The notes under the pieces: generated by a model
What the model was told of the DNA's origin: nothing
The model's database searches: none
Seen by the model: only the letters and a program-made list of their open reading frames with translations
Shown: piece by piece, positions 1 to 9,131 of the stretch
Position numbering within the stretch: position 1 is the stretch's first letter
Layout of the letters: every line of letters starts with the position of its first letter
Program-made: the position numbers and the translations under genes
NCBI GenBank assembly: GCA_023091735.1
Contig: JALKBU010000577.1
Coordinates: 1-32,324 of the forward strand
Length of the DNA: 32,324 nt
Direction of reading: 5' to 3'
Source of the DNA: Trichomonas tenax
Taxonomy: Eukaryota > Parabasalia > Trichomonadida > Trichomonadidae

Positions 1-1196
1 GGAAGTGATACTGACCTGAGAAAGTTATTGGATGGATTTGGTGGCATTCTGAAGTATTTCTCTTCCTTTATTTCTTCTTCCTCTTCATTCTGTTTAACTA
101 TGACAACAGGCTGCTTCCTTTTAATGCCTTTAATCTTATAGTTTGTTGGCTTTGGTGCATAATATAATGATTCTGCAAACTCCATATCTTCTTTCATTTT
201 TTCTTCATCTTGATTTATCCATTTATTGAGAATTTCCGCGCGACGTCTTTCTATTATCTCCGAGTCAATGCCAGTGAGAGACTTATTTAATGTTGATATT
301 TGAGTATTTGCTAAATTCTTTTTCTTGTTCGAATCTGTTTCAGATTTGTTTTGAGTGGATTTTGATTCATTGTGCGATATTTTACTTCCATGTGATTGTT
401 TTGATTTTGTGTTATCAGAAGTCTTTTTCTTGAGTGTCACGAATTCATTTGATTTATATTCATATTTTTGTTTGGATTTTTTAGATTTTGTTGATTCATT
501 TTTGGATTCATCATCTTTCGATTGAAATGAGTATGCATCAGATGCTCCGGTTGACATTGAGTCATATTTGGATGTATTTTCATTAGAATAATTCGATTGT
601 GAGTAATATTCAGATGAATTTTTGAGATCTCCACTCTGAACAAAGTTTTCGCTTATTTTAGACTTTCTTGATTGTGTAGAGTTGTGTGATGATATTGATG
701 GTGCTTTTTCATTGACTTTCTTTGCTTGAGTTGTATTATCTTGCTTTGTAGATGAAGTGGCTGATTTATTTGAAGTAATTTCATCAACAGATTCTAGTTC
801 TTCATTATCATTGTAATCAGAGTCTATTTTTTGATTTTCGTTATCTTCAGTTAATTCGTCTTGATTTTGCACAAAACGCTTCGAACCAGTTGATTTTCTT
901 GACAGTTCAGAAGCAATTTCTGCTTTCTTGCTTTCAGGCATCGATTTTGCTGTTTTTTCGAAATCTAATGAATGTAATGAATCATCAAGATCAGCATTGG
1001 AATGATATTTCTCGAAAGAATAATATTCTATTGTCTGATATTCATCATCCGTTTGATTTTTTATTGCATTTTGATCCAAAAACGTTATACGCGTTGTTTC
1101 TTGGTTCAAATGGTTGATGAGGATTTCGTTTTCCTCCACGTACTGCAAATATTCGCTACGAACGTTCGCCCGGCTTTTTCTCGACGAACTTTTCAT
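1..1196 (-). CDS. Partial Ser/Lys/Asn-rich hypothetical protein (C-terminus cut by window edge)
   Basis: Reading the minus strand from the ATG at 1196 gives an uninterrupted frame of 398 codons that is still open at the left edge. It begins MKSSSRKSRANVRSEYL and then an acidic stretch. Residues of about 100-310 are low complexity, rich in Ser, Lys, Asn, Glu and Gln, with repeated KS/SK pairs. The last part becomes more ordered, with a charged helical stretch (IERRRAEILNKWINQDEEKMKED), then KPTNYKIKGIKRK and an acidic EEEEEI run. No known domain is recognised. The Inr TCACT sits 18 nt upstream of the ATG, which supports this start. The gene is head-to-head with the D-glutamate cyclase-like gene. 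A disordered scaffold or cytoskeletal protein is possible, but this is only inference from composition. Confidence 0.72.
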   Translation of the reverse strand, partial: MKSSSRKSRANVRSEYLQYVEENEILINHLNQETTRITFLDQNAIKNQTDDEYQTIEYYSFEKYHSNADLDDSLHSLDFEKTAKSMPESKKAEIASELSRKSTGSKRFVQNQDELTEDNENQKIDSDYNDNEELESVDEITSNKSATSSTKQDNTTQAKKVNEKAPSISSHNSTQSRKSKISENFVQSGDLKNSSEYYSQSNYSNENTSKYDSMSTGASDAYSFQSKDDESKNESTKSKKSKQKYEYKSNEFVTLKKKTSDNTKSKQSHGSKISHNESKSTQNKSETDSNKKKNLANTQISTLNKSLTGIDSEIIERRRAEILNKWINQDEEKMKEDMEFAESLYYAPKPTNYKIKGIKRKQPVVIVKQNEEEEEIKEEKYFRMPPNPSNNFLRSVSL

Positions 1197-1197
1197 T
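1193..1197 (+). promoter_or_regulatory. Initiator (Inr) of the D-glutamate cyclase-like gene
   Basis: TCATT matches the trichomonad Inr TCA(+1)Py(A/T), with the predicted start at A1195, 26 nt before the ATG at 1221. It is the only TCA-type element between the two genes on this strand. Its CAT is the complement of the start codon of the divergent gene. Confidence 0.5.
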
Positions 1198-1211
1198 TTT
1201 TTGTAAATAAA

Positions 1212-1216
1212 AGTGA
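1212..1216 (-). promoter_or_regulatory. Initiator (Inr) of the divergent Ser-rich gene
   Basis: On the minus strand this reads TCACT within TGTCACTTTTATTT. The predicted transcription start is at 1214, 18 nt before the ATG at 1196, which is the usual trichomonad 5'UTR length. The same GTCACTTTTTATTA-like string precedes the karyopherin gene near 31990. Confidence 0.55.
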
Positions 1217-1220
1217 CAAA

Positions 1221-2108
1221 ATGTCTACGAATTCCAAATTCTGCGAAAAACTTGAGTCCATTATCTTCGTTGACCCAGGAAAACGCGGTATTTCCGAGTT
1301 TTGGACATGTGGTTCGTTGATACAAGCTGCAGAACGCATTCTTAAATGTGATCATTCAAAGAAATCATACGTTTTGACGGGATTCTGCTGCATGAACAAG
1401 AACTGCGAAACCGATGGACCCATTGGATCCTCTGTTCTTTGCAATACACTTCGCAAACTTGGTTTTGATAATTATCTTCTTTGCGATCCATGCTCAAAGA
1501 ATGTTGTTGAAGCAGCATCGCTCGGGCTTCCTGTTGTTTGTGCTTCAAACGTCTCCGAAATCGGCACAGACCTCTCTTTCGCTGTCTCAATCGAACGTCC
1601 AGGACGCACGATCAAAACAAACGATTACAGGACGATGAGAGCACGTGATATCAGCGATGTCACAATGCCTCTTGACTACTTGTTCCCCGCATTCAACGAT
1701 CCTTCGCAGGCGAAGCCGTACTTGACAGTCTCAGTCGGCGACGGTGGAAATGAAGTTGGCACAGGAAATGTTCGTGATCAAGTTGCTAAATACGTTCCAA
1801 TGGGTTCTGACATCAACACAGTTACAACATGCGATGTTCTTGTTTTAGCTGGTGTTTCTAATTGGGGCGGAATTGCCATTGCTGCTGCTCTTGCAATCTG
1901 CAGCGAAAACCAAGAAGTTGCCAAAGATTTCATCGATTTCTGTGGCAGGCAGCGTGAAATGCTCGATAAGATGCTCGAGCATGGCTCTTACGATGGCATC
2001 TCTGGAAAAGTCATTCCTGTCATCGATGGAATGCCATTCGAAGAGAAACACACGGAAATCAACAACAGCATTATTGCTGTCGTTAAAGAGAAGTATCCTT
2101 CCTTTTGA
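1221..2108 (+). CDS. D-glutamate cyclase-like protein (DUF4392 / GCYC domain)
   Basis: A 295-residue protein matching the C-terminal catalytic domain of D-glutamate cyclase (DGLUCY family), which converts D-glutamate to 5-oxo-D-proline. Recognisable family motifs in order are ETDGPIGS (about 63-70), SIERPGRT (123-130) followed by DYRTMRARDI, GDGGNEVGTGN (173-183) and GVSNWGG (211-217). The human protein is about twice as long because it carries an extra N-terminal DUF1445 domain; here only the single domain is present. The reading frame stays open upstream to 1002, but that stretch is antisense to the neighbouring gene. The ATG at 1221 follows an Inr, and MSTNSKFCEK is a sensible N-terminus, so I chose it. 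No targeting peptide is evident, so a cytosolic location is inferred. Substrate specificity is known for the family only. Confidence 0.82.
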   Translation: MSTNSKFCEKLESIIFVDPGKRGISEFWTCGSLIQAAERILKCDHSKKSYVLTGFCCMNKNCETDGPIGSSVLCNTLRKLGFDNYLLCDPCSKNVVEAASLGLPVVCASNVSEIGTDLSFAVSIERPGRTIKTNDYRTMRARDISDVTMPLDYLFPAFNDPSQAKPYLTVSVGDGGNEVGTGNVRDQVAKYVPMGSDINTVTTCDVLVLAGVSNWGGIAIAAALAICSENQEVAKDFIDFCGRQREMLDKMLEHGSYDGISGKVIPVIDGMPFEEKHTEINNSIIAVVKEKYPSF

Positions 2109-2430
2109 GATCACTTAAACATAGTCATTATACATCTTTAACTCAATTTGAGGGTAGTTGAAGCAATGATCTGATCAACGTGAAAGCAAATCATGATATT
2201 ATGGTAAAAAATGCAAAAATATTGGTGAAACTTGTTTTGGTGATTTCGAAGCATCATAATACATGAAAAGTGTGTTTAAACTACATAAATATAATATTCA
2301 TGAATATCCTCCATTGTTATAATGATAAATGCAATATACATCGTTCTTGTATATTATGTATTTATGTATGTGAAAAATGACAATTTTTTTAAAAAGAAAC
2401 GATGTTATATTGTAAGTTTGTCTGTATTGT
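2109..2430. other. AT-rich intergenic spacer
   Basis: This stretch follows the D-glutamate cyclase-like gene. It is AT-rich with no open frame, RNA gene or repeat that I can support. Confidence 0.5.
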
Positions 2431-3366
2431 CAGGGGAGCAAATGACGCCATTAGTATGTCCCATGAATTGTCCAATACATTTGCAGCATTTGTATTGATA
2501 TATTTATGAAGCTAGTGTAAATAAAGCATCAGCATTATGTCCGAGCATTTTTTGTTAACAAACTTTATTGGCAAGTGCCTTTCTTCGTGTACATTATAGA
2601 TCTATTCAAACTCCACTTCTTAGTGGATTTGCAACTTATAAATCCGAAGAAGGTGCAAAAACTGGGTTCGGAGATCCGGTTTCAAGTTGTTTTATCGGTG
2701 CAATAACGATGGCTTGTGTCCACATTATTGGGTGTATACTGTTCATTAACGTGGTGAGTTTCTTAGCGAATATATTAAGACATAACAATTGCAGAAAGAT
2801 TGGATGATATATGCCCTGATTGATTATGGGCCGCAAGTCCATGGAAGCACACTGCAAAACTGTCTTTATCGACTTTCTAATCAGATATGAATAATTGCAA
2901 AGATGCATATGCAATAGGAACAACGAATGCAAGCATTTCATGTGTGTTGACTTTTGTGGATAAAATGCTGACTACATTAGGTAATGCCGAAGAATATTCG
3001 CGAATTGATTTAGAGTTGCAATCGAAGAATTGATCAATTTGTTGATCGAACTGTTCAGGACGACACTTTGGTGCTGTGGAGAGCAGACACTTGCAAACCT
3101 TGAAATATGTTAGCTGTTTCATACAAATATCAGTAAATAGCAGAATTGCACTATTTCCAAATTCGAGTAAAACTTTTTCAATAGAAACTTGGGCAAATGC
3201 CAACATCAAAATGCTTCTATTAACTCTCCAAATATAATCAAATAGTATTAGTAGAAGCATCCAGAAGGATATTTGCATGTTATCTAAAGCAAGGGTTGTA
3301 AAAATTAATGCAGCAGAAGCCTATTTTTATGAGATCCTTTCATTTATGTCGATGTTTATATAAAAT
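2431..3366 (+). pseudogene. Possible decayed gene (coding-like, multiple frame breaks)
   Basis: Base composition rises here, and plus-strand open segments follow each other in different frames: one containing GANDAISMSHELSNTF (ends near 2507), one of about 80 codons from 2568 ending at TGA 2807, one containing DYGPQVHGSTLQNCLYR, one starting at an ATG at 2887 (MNNCKDAYAIGTTNASIS) and a last one containing HFGAVESRHLQTLKYV. No single frame spans them and no stop-free start-to-stop gene exists, so a frameshifted relic is the simplest reading. The family is not recognised. The hydrophobic segment in the second piece (ACVHIIGCILFINVVSFL) suggests a membrane protein. Opposite it lies a 133-codon minus-strand frame (2877-3278, ATG start) without a nearby Inr, which is the alternative interpretation. 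Confidence 0.25.
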
Positions 3367-4416
3367 ATAGAAAATATGAATGGAAATTTAAAAACCCAAA
3401 GATAGATGAATTTTAGCATTCTAATCAATGAGTGTACAAACATCTGAGTATGTTTCTCTATTGTGAAAAACGATGAAGAGCGATTTTGATATCGAAGTCT
3501 AAACTATTGAACATCTTTTAGTAACTTTTCACCGACGGCTTAGCATCATTGAAGGTATGGTTTTCGGCGAATCTTGAAATCGATTTTTGGTTAATATATT
3601 TGAAAATTCAAAATAACTAAGGATAATATTATAATTTGCATTCAGAGATACTATCTATGTGTTAGATATGGTTATTTGATATGTTTTTTAGCTCGAGGTT
3701 CAAGGTTGATGATGAATTTTAATTTTTCGATCGTTTCTCTTGTAATTGAGTTGTATTAATGGGTGAGACTCACTGTTTTCGATCCTATGAGAAATTCTTC
3801 TTTGTTTAATCTTGTTGATTTTTGTACCGAATTTGCTTTTACCGAGATAAGACTTAGCAACATCATAGCACTCATTGCCTGAACCTAGTGATCGATTTAT
3901 ATTCTACCGAGGAACATTACAAGCAATATTTAATTTTGATATTAAATAAACTGAGCAATAGCAGGCCATTCGTCTCGGATGTGAGCTTTCTTCATCTCCG
4001 CTAGTCACCACTTATGTGCCAAATTGTTCCATCCATCATCTTTAATTTTATCGAAAAAATGAAAATGCAAACTTCTCTAGGGCAAAGAGATATTTCCAGA
4101 AATCGTAAAAAATTGAATTGTCAACCGGATTTTTTCGTTCATCGTTTTTTTCTTTTTTTCCTTTATAAAAGCAATCTGAGCGTTATATCAACGCAAAATA
4201 AATGGCTTTCACCGAATTTGAGATAAAACAGTTTCCCCTGAATTTTTAAATTAGTGAAACGGTTGTAATGAAAAATTGAACAAGTGGTCATCTTCTCATT
4301 CAAAATTGACCAACATATCAAAACTTCTATTGATTTATGCAGTAATTTTGATATATACTCGGAAATAATGGTAATTGCAAAATAATTTTTTGAGAATTTC
4401 TTAATTTTTCTCTATT
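3367..4416. other. Intergenic region without a supported gene
   Basis: About 1 kb between the decayed island and the glucanotransferase promoter. A 70-codon plus-strand frame at 4014 is Lys/Phe-rich and of random appearance. Some blocks (for example 3520-3560 and 3860-3990) are less AT-rich than the rest and could be old coding relics, but no protein is recognisable. Confidence 0.4.
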
Positions 4417-4421
4417 TCATT
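4417..4421 (+). promoter_or_regulatory. Initiator (Inr) of the 4-alpha-glucanotransferase gene
   Basis: TCATT with predicted start A4419, 11 nt before the ATG at 4430. It matches the trichomonad Inr consensus and typical spacing. Confidence 0.65.
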
Positions 4422-4429
4422 TTTCCTAA

Positions 4430-7246
4430 ATGGAAGCCAAACAAACCATCCAAGAGCCCATTGAAGGCCTCTTGTTAAAGTTCCACGTCCGTGTCAACAC
4501 TGTCTACGGCCAGAACGTCCACATTAGCGGTAATGTCAAGGAGCTTGGAAATTGGGCAGCTGACAAGACAGTTCAAATGGAATTCGAACACAATGCTGAT
4601 TACTGGTCAGTCTACGTCCAGCTCCCTCTTTCTAAGGAGGAGAGGGTCATCGAGTACAAGTATTTGCTCAAAAACAACTCGAACATCGATCTCTGGGAGC
4701 CAGAGCAAAACCACCAGATCTACATCGCACCATGCGACAAGCCAGCAGTCCTTAACATCGAGGACCAATTCCATTGGAAGGATAACGTGATGGACGCCTT
4801 CACAAGGGCAACATTCGTTGGCGCAATTAACTCAAGAGAAAACCCAGTCGAATCAAAGTCAATCGCTGCTGCAGAGAACGCTGAAAATGTTATGGTCTAC
4901 TTCTCTGCAAACTGTCCATACGTTAGGCCACATCAGAACGTTTTCGTTGTTGGTAACGTCCCAGAGCTCGGTAACTGGGATCCAAAGAAGGGCCTCAAGT
5001 TGGCCGATGGCTGCTTCCCATTCTGGGTCGGCTCTGTCGAGTTCAAGAAGACATCATTCCAATTCGACTACAAGTACATCATTGCCAACGAAGACGGAAC
5101 ATACATCTGGGAAACAGACGCCAACAGACACTGCCCAGCACCAGCTATCGCTGTTTCCGGAAAGTATCCATTAATTAACTACATCCAAGAGTGGTTCGTC
5201 TGCCCTAACAGAGATCTCTTCAAGGGCATGGGAATCTACGTTCCATTGTTCTCACTCAGAACAAACGAATCACAAGGTATCGGCTCATACACAGATCTCA
5301 AGAAGGCCGTCGACGCATGCAACAAGATGGGTGCTTCCCTCATACAGCTCCTTCCAATCAACGACACAACAGAGAAAGGCGAATGGTGCGACTCATACCC
5401 ATACCGCCAGGTCTCCTGCTTCGCGCTCCACCCAGTCTACATCGATCTTCTCGCTATCACAGATAAGCTTCCAGCAGCAATGAAGAACGGCATCTTAGAG
5501 CAAAAGAAGAAGTTCGAGCAGCTCCCAGAAGTTGACTATCCAGCTATCTTCGCTTTCAAGATGAATTACCTCGCTCAGATCTTCAAGCTTGAGAAGGATA
5601 ACTTCGTTAAGAATCACTTCGATGCTTTCGTTAAGAAGAACGCCTCCTGGCTCAAGCCATACGCTCTCTTCTGCCTCCTCAGAGATGAGTACAAAACAAC
5701 AGAGTTCCGCAAGTGGCCGAAGTACTCCACAATCACACCATCAGAGCTCGAGCACGTTTGCGACGAGAGAAAGGACGAATTGATGTTCATCTACTGGATG
5801 CAGTTCGTCGCTGACCAGCAGTTCAAGGAGTCCTACAACTACGCCACAAAGAACCACGTCGCTCTCAAGGGTGATTTGCCTATTGGTGTCAACATCAACT
5901 CCGTCGAGTGCTGGGCATTCCCAGAGCTCTTCAGACTCCACATGTGCGCTGGCGCTCCTCCGGATGACTTCTCATCTGATGGCCAGAACTGGGGCTTCCC
6001 GACATACAACTGGGAGGCAATGGAGAAGGACGGCTTCAAGTGGTGGCGCTCAAGGCTCTCAAGAATGGCTGAGCTCTATCACCAGTTGAGAGTTGACCAC
6101 ATTCTTGGTTTCTTCAGAATCTGGGAAATCCCACGCGAGTCATGCGTCAGAGGCTTACTCGGACACTTCTTCCCGTCAGTTCCATTCTCAAGAGACGAGC
6201 TCAGCGGAATGGGTCTTTGGGACATCGACAGACTCACAAAACCGTACGTCAGATGGCACCTCTTGTGGGAGAAGTTCCACGAGAAGGCTGAGGCTGTTTC
6301 CCACAAGTACTTCAACAACAAGGGATGGTCCGCAAACGATGACTGGTACGACTTCAAGCCAGAGTACAACACAGAGAAGAAGGTTGCTGAGGCTCTCGAC
6401 AACGACAAGACATTGAGCGATGGTGAACGTGCCCACTTGAAGATCTGCTTGTTCCAGCTTCTCGGCAACGTCATCCTTCTTGAGGACCCAGAGCACCAGG
6501 GCTTATACCACATGAGAACAGAAGTCATCAAAGAGCACGTCGAGGAGAGCAAGAACGGCCCAGTCGTCTTCATCTCGTCCTCATGGAACGAGCTCGATGA
6601 GGGCCTCAAGCAGAAGATCAAGGAGGAAGCTCACAAGTTCTTCTACAAGAGGATGACAGGATTGTGGGTCCAGAAGGCTGCTCCAAAGCTGAACGTTCTC
6701 AAGAACGCCACAAACATGCTCATCTGCGGTGAAGACTTAGGCCAGATCACAGACGGCATCATCCACGCTATCGAGGATTCCGCCATCCTTTCATTGCACG
6801 TCCAGAGAATGTCCAAGGATCCAAAGGACGAGTTCGATGACTTCCACAAGTTCGGCTATCTCTCCGTCGCCTGCCCATCCACGCACGACACATCCTCCCT
6901 CAGAGGCTGGTGGGAGGAGAACAAGGTCGTCCGCGAGTCCTTCTGGTGGAATATCCTCCAGAGAAGAGACTGGTGCCCAGAGCAGCTTCCATGCAACATC
7001 CAGGAGGATATCCTCAAGCAGAACATCTGGTCACAGTCAATGTGGGCTATCTTCCTTCTCCAGGATGTTACATCAATCTTCCAGGACCTCAGACTCCAGG
7101 AACCAGAACAGGAGAGAATCAACATCCCAGCAGATCCAAACCACAGATGGAGGTACCGCTATCCATACAAGCTCGAGGATCTCATCGCCAACGACGCATT
7201 CAACAACAAGGTCATGGGAATCGTCCGCGAGGCACATAGAATCTAA
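4430..7246 (+). CDS. 4-alpha-glucanotransferase, DPE2-like (two CBM20 + GH77)
   Basis: A 938-residue amylomaltase-type enzyme that transfers alpha-1,4-glucan segments between maltose or maltodextrin and glycogen-like polymers in the cytosol. Domains in order: a first starch-binding CBM20 (about 14-110, with GNVKELGNW at 34-42), a second CBM20 (about 153-250, GNVPELGNW at 175-183), then GH77 (about 262-930). Catalytic residues are visible: nucleophile Asp556 in RVDHILGFF, general acid/base Glu768 in CGEDLG and the third acidic residue Asp820 in STHDTSSLRGWW. Two CBM20 modules and an enlarged GH77 domain are the plant DPE2 layout; bacterial MalQ lacks them. The gene is strongly enriched in C-ending codons compared with its neighbours, as for highly expressed trichomonad genes, in line with heavy use of glycogen by these parasites. 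The start is supported by an Inr 11 nt upstream. Confidence 0.95.
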   Translation: MEAKQTIQEPIEGLLLKFHVRVNTVYGQNVHISGNVKELGNWAADKTVQMEFEHNADYWSVYVQLPLSKEERVIEYKYLLKNNSNIDLWEPEQNHQIYIAPCDKPAVLNIEDQFHWKDNVMDAFTRATFVGAINSRENPVESKSIAAAENAENVMVYFSANCPYVRPHQNVFVVGNVPELGNWDPKKGLKLADGCFPFWVGSVEFKKTSFQFDYKYIIANEDGTYIWETDANRHCPAPAIAVSGKYPLINYIQEWFVCPNRDLFKGMGIYVPLFSLRTNESQGIGSYTDLKKAVDACNKMGASLIQLLPINDTTEKGEWCDSYPYRQVSCFALHPVYIDLLAITDKLPAAMKNGILEQKKKFEQLPEVDYPAIFAFKMNYLAQIFKLEKDNFVKNHFDAFVKKNASWLKPYALFCLLRDEYKTTEFRKWPKYSTITPSELEHVCDERKDELMFIYWMQFVADQQFKESYNYATKNHVALKGDLPIGVNINSVECWAFPELFRLHMCAGAPPDDFSSDGQNWGFPTYNWEAMEKDGFKWWRSRLSRMAELYHQLRVDHILGFFRIWEIPRESCVRGLLGHFFPSVPFSRDELSGMGLWDIDRLTKPYVRWHLLWEKFHEKAEAVSHKYFNNKGWSANDDWYDFKPEYNTEKKVAEALDNDKTLSDGERAHLKICLFQLLGNVILLEDPEHQGLYHMRTEVIKEHVEESKNGPVVFISSSWNELDEGLKQKIKEEAHKFFYKRMTGLWVQKAAPKLNVLKNATNMLICGEDLGQITDGIIHAIEDSAILSLHVQRMSKDPKDEFDDFHKFGYLSVACPSTHDTSSLRGWWEENKVVRESFWWNILQRRDWCPEQLPCNIQEDILKQNIWSQSMWAIFLLQDVTSIFQDLRLQEPEQERINIPADPNHRWRYRYPYKLEDLIANDAFNNKVMGIVREAHRI

Positions 7247-7559
7247 TTTGTTTATTTCATATTTTTCATCAAGATAGAATTTAAACTTTCCTTCTTTTCA
7301 GATATTTATTGTAATATCACAACACTTCTATAACAACAAAAATGACTTTATATTTATAATGAAAGAGCCAAATATATTTGATGAATAATTATTTATTTAT
7401 ATATGAATGGATAATATAGTTTTATGTCATCTACTGTTCTAATATATAATGTTTTAATTGGAATCATTGTTATATATTTTGTCTATATCAAGATAAATTT
7501 CGATGAAGTTAAAAAAATAATTCTAAACGTGCATCTAAAATCTTTTGGAAAAATTCTCT
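7247..7559. other. AT-rich spacer between glucanotransferase and MPS1-like gene
   Basis: About 310 bp, very AT-rich, holding the 3' end of one gene and the promoter of the next. No canonical TCA(Py)(A/T) element lies within 40 nt of the ATG at 7560; GCATCT near 7531 is only a weak candidate. Confidence 0.4.
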
Positions 7560-9131
7560 ATGTTAGCGAAGACTAGAAAGCCTTTAGCAGCAATACCATC
7601 GAGTCAAATGAATGTTCCAAGGGATTTGAATGTTAAACAGAAGATATTTTCGAAAACAGACAAAACAACATCTTCATCTTCATCACAAAGCAGCAATGAA
7701 GGCGGTGAATATGATGTCAAAACCAAAAAGACTAAAGTCAACTTCCTTCAAGTCACACAACATAGGGCTGTCGTTAAAGTTAACGGAAATGTTTATTACA
7801 ATGTCGATAAAGAGCCGATTGGAGCCGGTGGCACATCAAAAGTCTACAAAGTTGTCAACATACATGGCGAAGAGTTCGCTTTGAAGGTCATTAACTATTC
7901 AACAATGGAAGATAAATCGATAGTTGACCAATATAGAAAAGAAATAGAGATTTTGGAGCAATTCAAAGGCGAAGAAAAGATCATTCAGTTGATTGATAGC
8001 GAAATTAACGAAATAAAACAGAAAATTTACCTTGTTCAAGAATTAGGAGACGAAGACCTCAAAAAATTTATGGAATCATGTCCAAACGATAGATTTGACA
8101 TCGAGTTGATACAGAAAATATGGTTTGATATACTGTCTTCCGTTAAAGTTGTCCATGATAAATCGTATTGCCACACAGACTTGAAACCGGAGAATTTCCT
8201 CTTTGTCAACGGTCACCTGAAACTCATTGACTTTGGTATCGCGGAGAAAGTTAACATTCACGAGGATACGACACGTGTTACGAGAACTAATGCTGTCGGA
8301 ACACTAAATTACATGGCACCGGAAACTCTCGACATGCAAAACCGAAAAGTCGGACGAACAACAGATGTTTGGGCCCTCGGCTGTATACTGTATCGATTGG
8401 TTTATCACAGAATGCCTTTCCCGCAGTCGAAGCCTGAATTGAAGATTCTCGCAATCACAGGAGGAATGCCTTATGAAGTTCTCTATGATTCCATTGGCTA
8501 CGACGCAGATCCACCTGAGCTCCCTTTGATTCAGAGCATCATCCAGCAGTGCTTGCAGAGAGATCCAAAACTCAGACCAGAAATCGATGAACTTCTCGGA
8601 AAACCATTAATTCCTATACCTGAACCTGTCGAACTGGAAAATCACACAGAAGAAGTTGAAAACTTGGCTGAAGAGAACCTAGAAATAGCATCTGATGTTG
8701 AAAATCACTCTAACTCGGAAATTGCTGAAAGTCCAAATGAAATTGTTGATTACAATGATCCGGAATATGTAAATTATCGCAGATTCCCCGGATATTTCGT
8801 CTTCCAGTTCCTTCTCGATTTCGTCAATTATGTTCAAGAGAATCTAACGAGTGCTCCAACAAATGACGTTGTTTTCGGCTCCTCGCACATAAATAATATG
8901 GTCATAGATTATCACATTGAAGAAATATCAAACAAATTCGGAATAGAAGATTACAAACAGAGATTACTCGGTTTTGCGACATCAATATACAATGATTATC
9001 TCGATGACGACTTTAATTCGCAAAACATTGGTCATGTTGTCATCTCTTATCTCGCGAAGATGTATTGTAGAAATCAGGAATTGAATGTCAATTCTGCTTT
9101 ACGAAAATGGTCTTTCTTTCATTCTCATTAA
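7560..9131 (+). CDS. MPS1/TTK-like dual-specificity protein kinase
   Basis: A 523-residue kinase. The kinase domain (about 80-355) has the Gly loop IGAGGTSKVYKV (87-98), catalytic Lys109 in FALKV, the catalytic loop CHTDLKPENF (204-213), DFG (224-226) and VGTLNYMAPET in the activation segment. HTD in place of HRD, the LKLIDFGIA string, DVWALGCILYRLVY, and the sequence just before the kinase fold (VNGNVYYNVDKEPIGAGG) closely follow MPS1/TTK, the spindle-checkpoint kinase of kinetochores. Outside the kinase there is a short Ser-rich basic N-terminus, a Glu/Asn-rich linker (about 365-405) and a C-terminal part (YRRFPGYFVFQFLLDFV onward) that I do not recognise and that is not standard for TTK. 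The first in-frame ATG is at 7560; five codons upstream begin with TTG and are unlikely to be used. Role in the checkpoint is inferred from family similarity. Confidence 0.85.
   Translation: MLAKTRKPLAAIPSSQMNVPRDLNVKQKIFSKTDKTTSSSSSQSSNEGGEYDVKTKKTKVNFLQVTQHRAVVKVNGNVYYNVDKEPIGAGGTSKVYKVVNIHGEEFALKVINYSTMEDKSIVDQYRKEIEILEQFKGEEKIIQLIDSEINEIKQKIYLVQELGDEDLKKFMESCPNDRFDIELIQKIWFDILSSVKVVHDKSYCHTDLKPENFLFVNGHLKLIDFGIAEKVNIHEDTTRVTRTNAVGTLNYMAPETLDMQNRKVGRTTDVWALGCILYRLVYHRMPFPQSKPELKILAITGGMPYEVLYDSIGYDADPPELPLIQSIIQQCLQRDPKLRPEIDELLGKPLIPIPEPVELENHTEEVENLAEENLEIASDVENHSNSEIAESPNEIVDYNDPEYVNYRRFPGYFVFQFLLDFVNYVQENLTSAPTNDVVFGSSHINNMVIDYHIEEISNKFGIEDYKQRLLGFATSIYNDYLDDDFNSQNIGHVVISYLAKMYCRNQELNVNSALRKWSFFHSH

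Noticed and set aside
1002..1220. Upstream in-frame extension of the D-glutamate cyclase-like frame (ATG at 1002).
   Set aside because: It is antisense to a well-supported gene, its sequence is unlike the family, and the Inr at 1195 lies downstream of it.
2443..2507. GANDAISMSHELS as a phosphate transporter (PiT) GANDVAN signature.
   Set aside because: Only four residues agree and no further transporter features follow; too short to name a family.
2568..2807. 79-codon plus-strand frame as an intact gene.
   Set aside because: It opens with TTG, has no ATG near its start and no initiator; treated as part of a decayed region.
6079..6621. 180-codon minus-strand frame inside the glucanotransferase gene, and other long antisense frames there.
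   Set aside because: Codon-bias shadows of an unambiguous GH77 gene.
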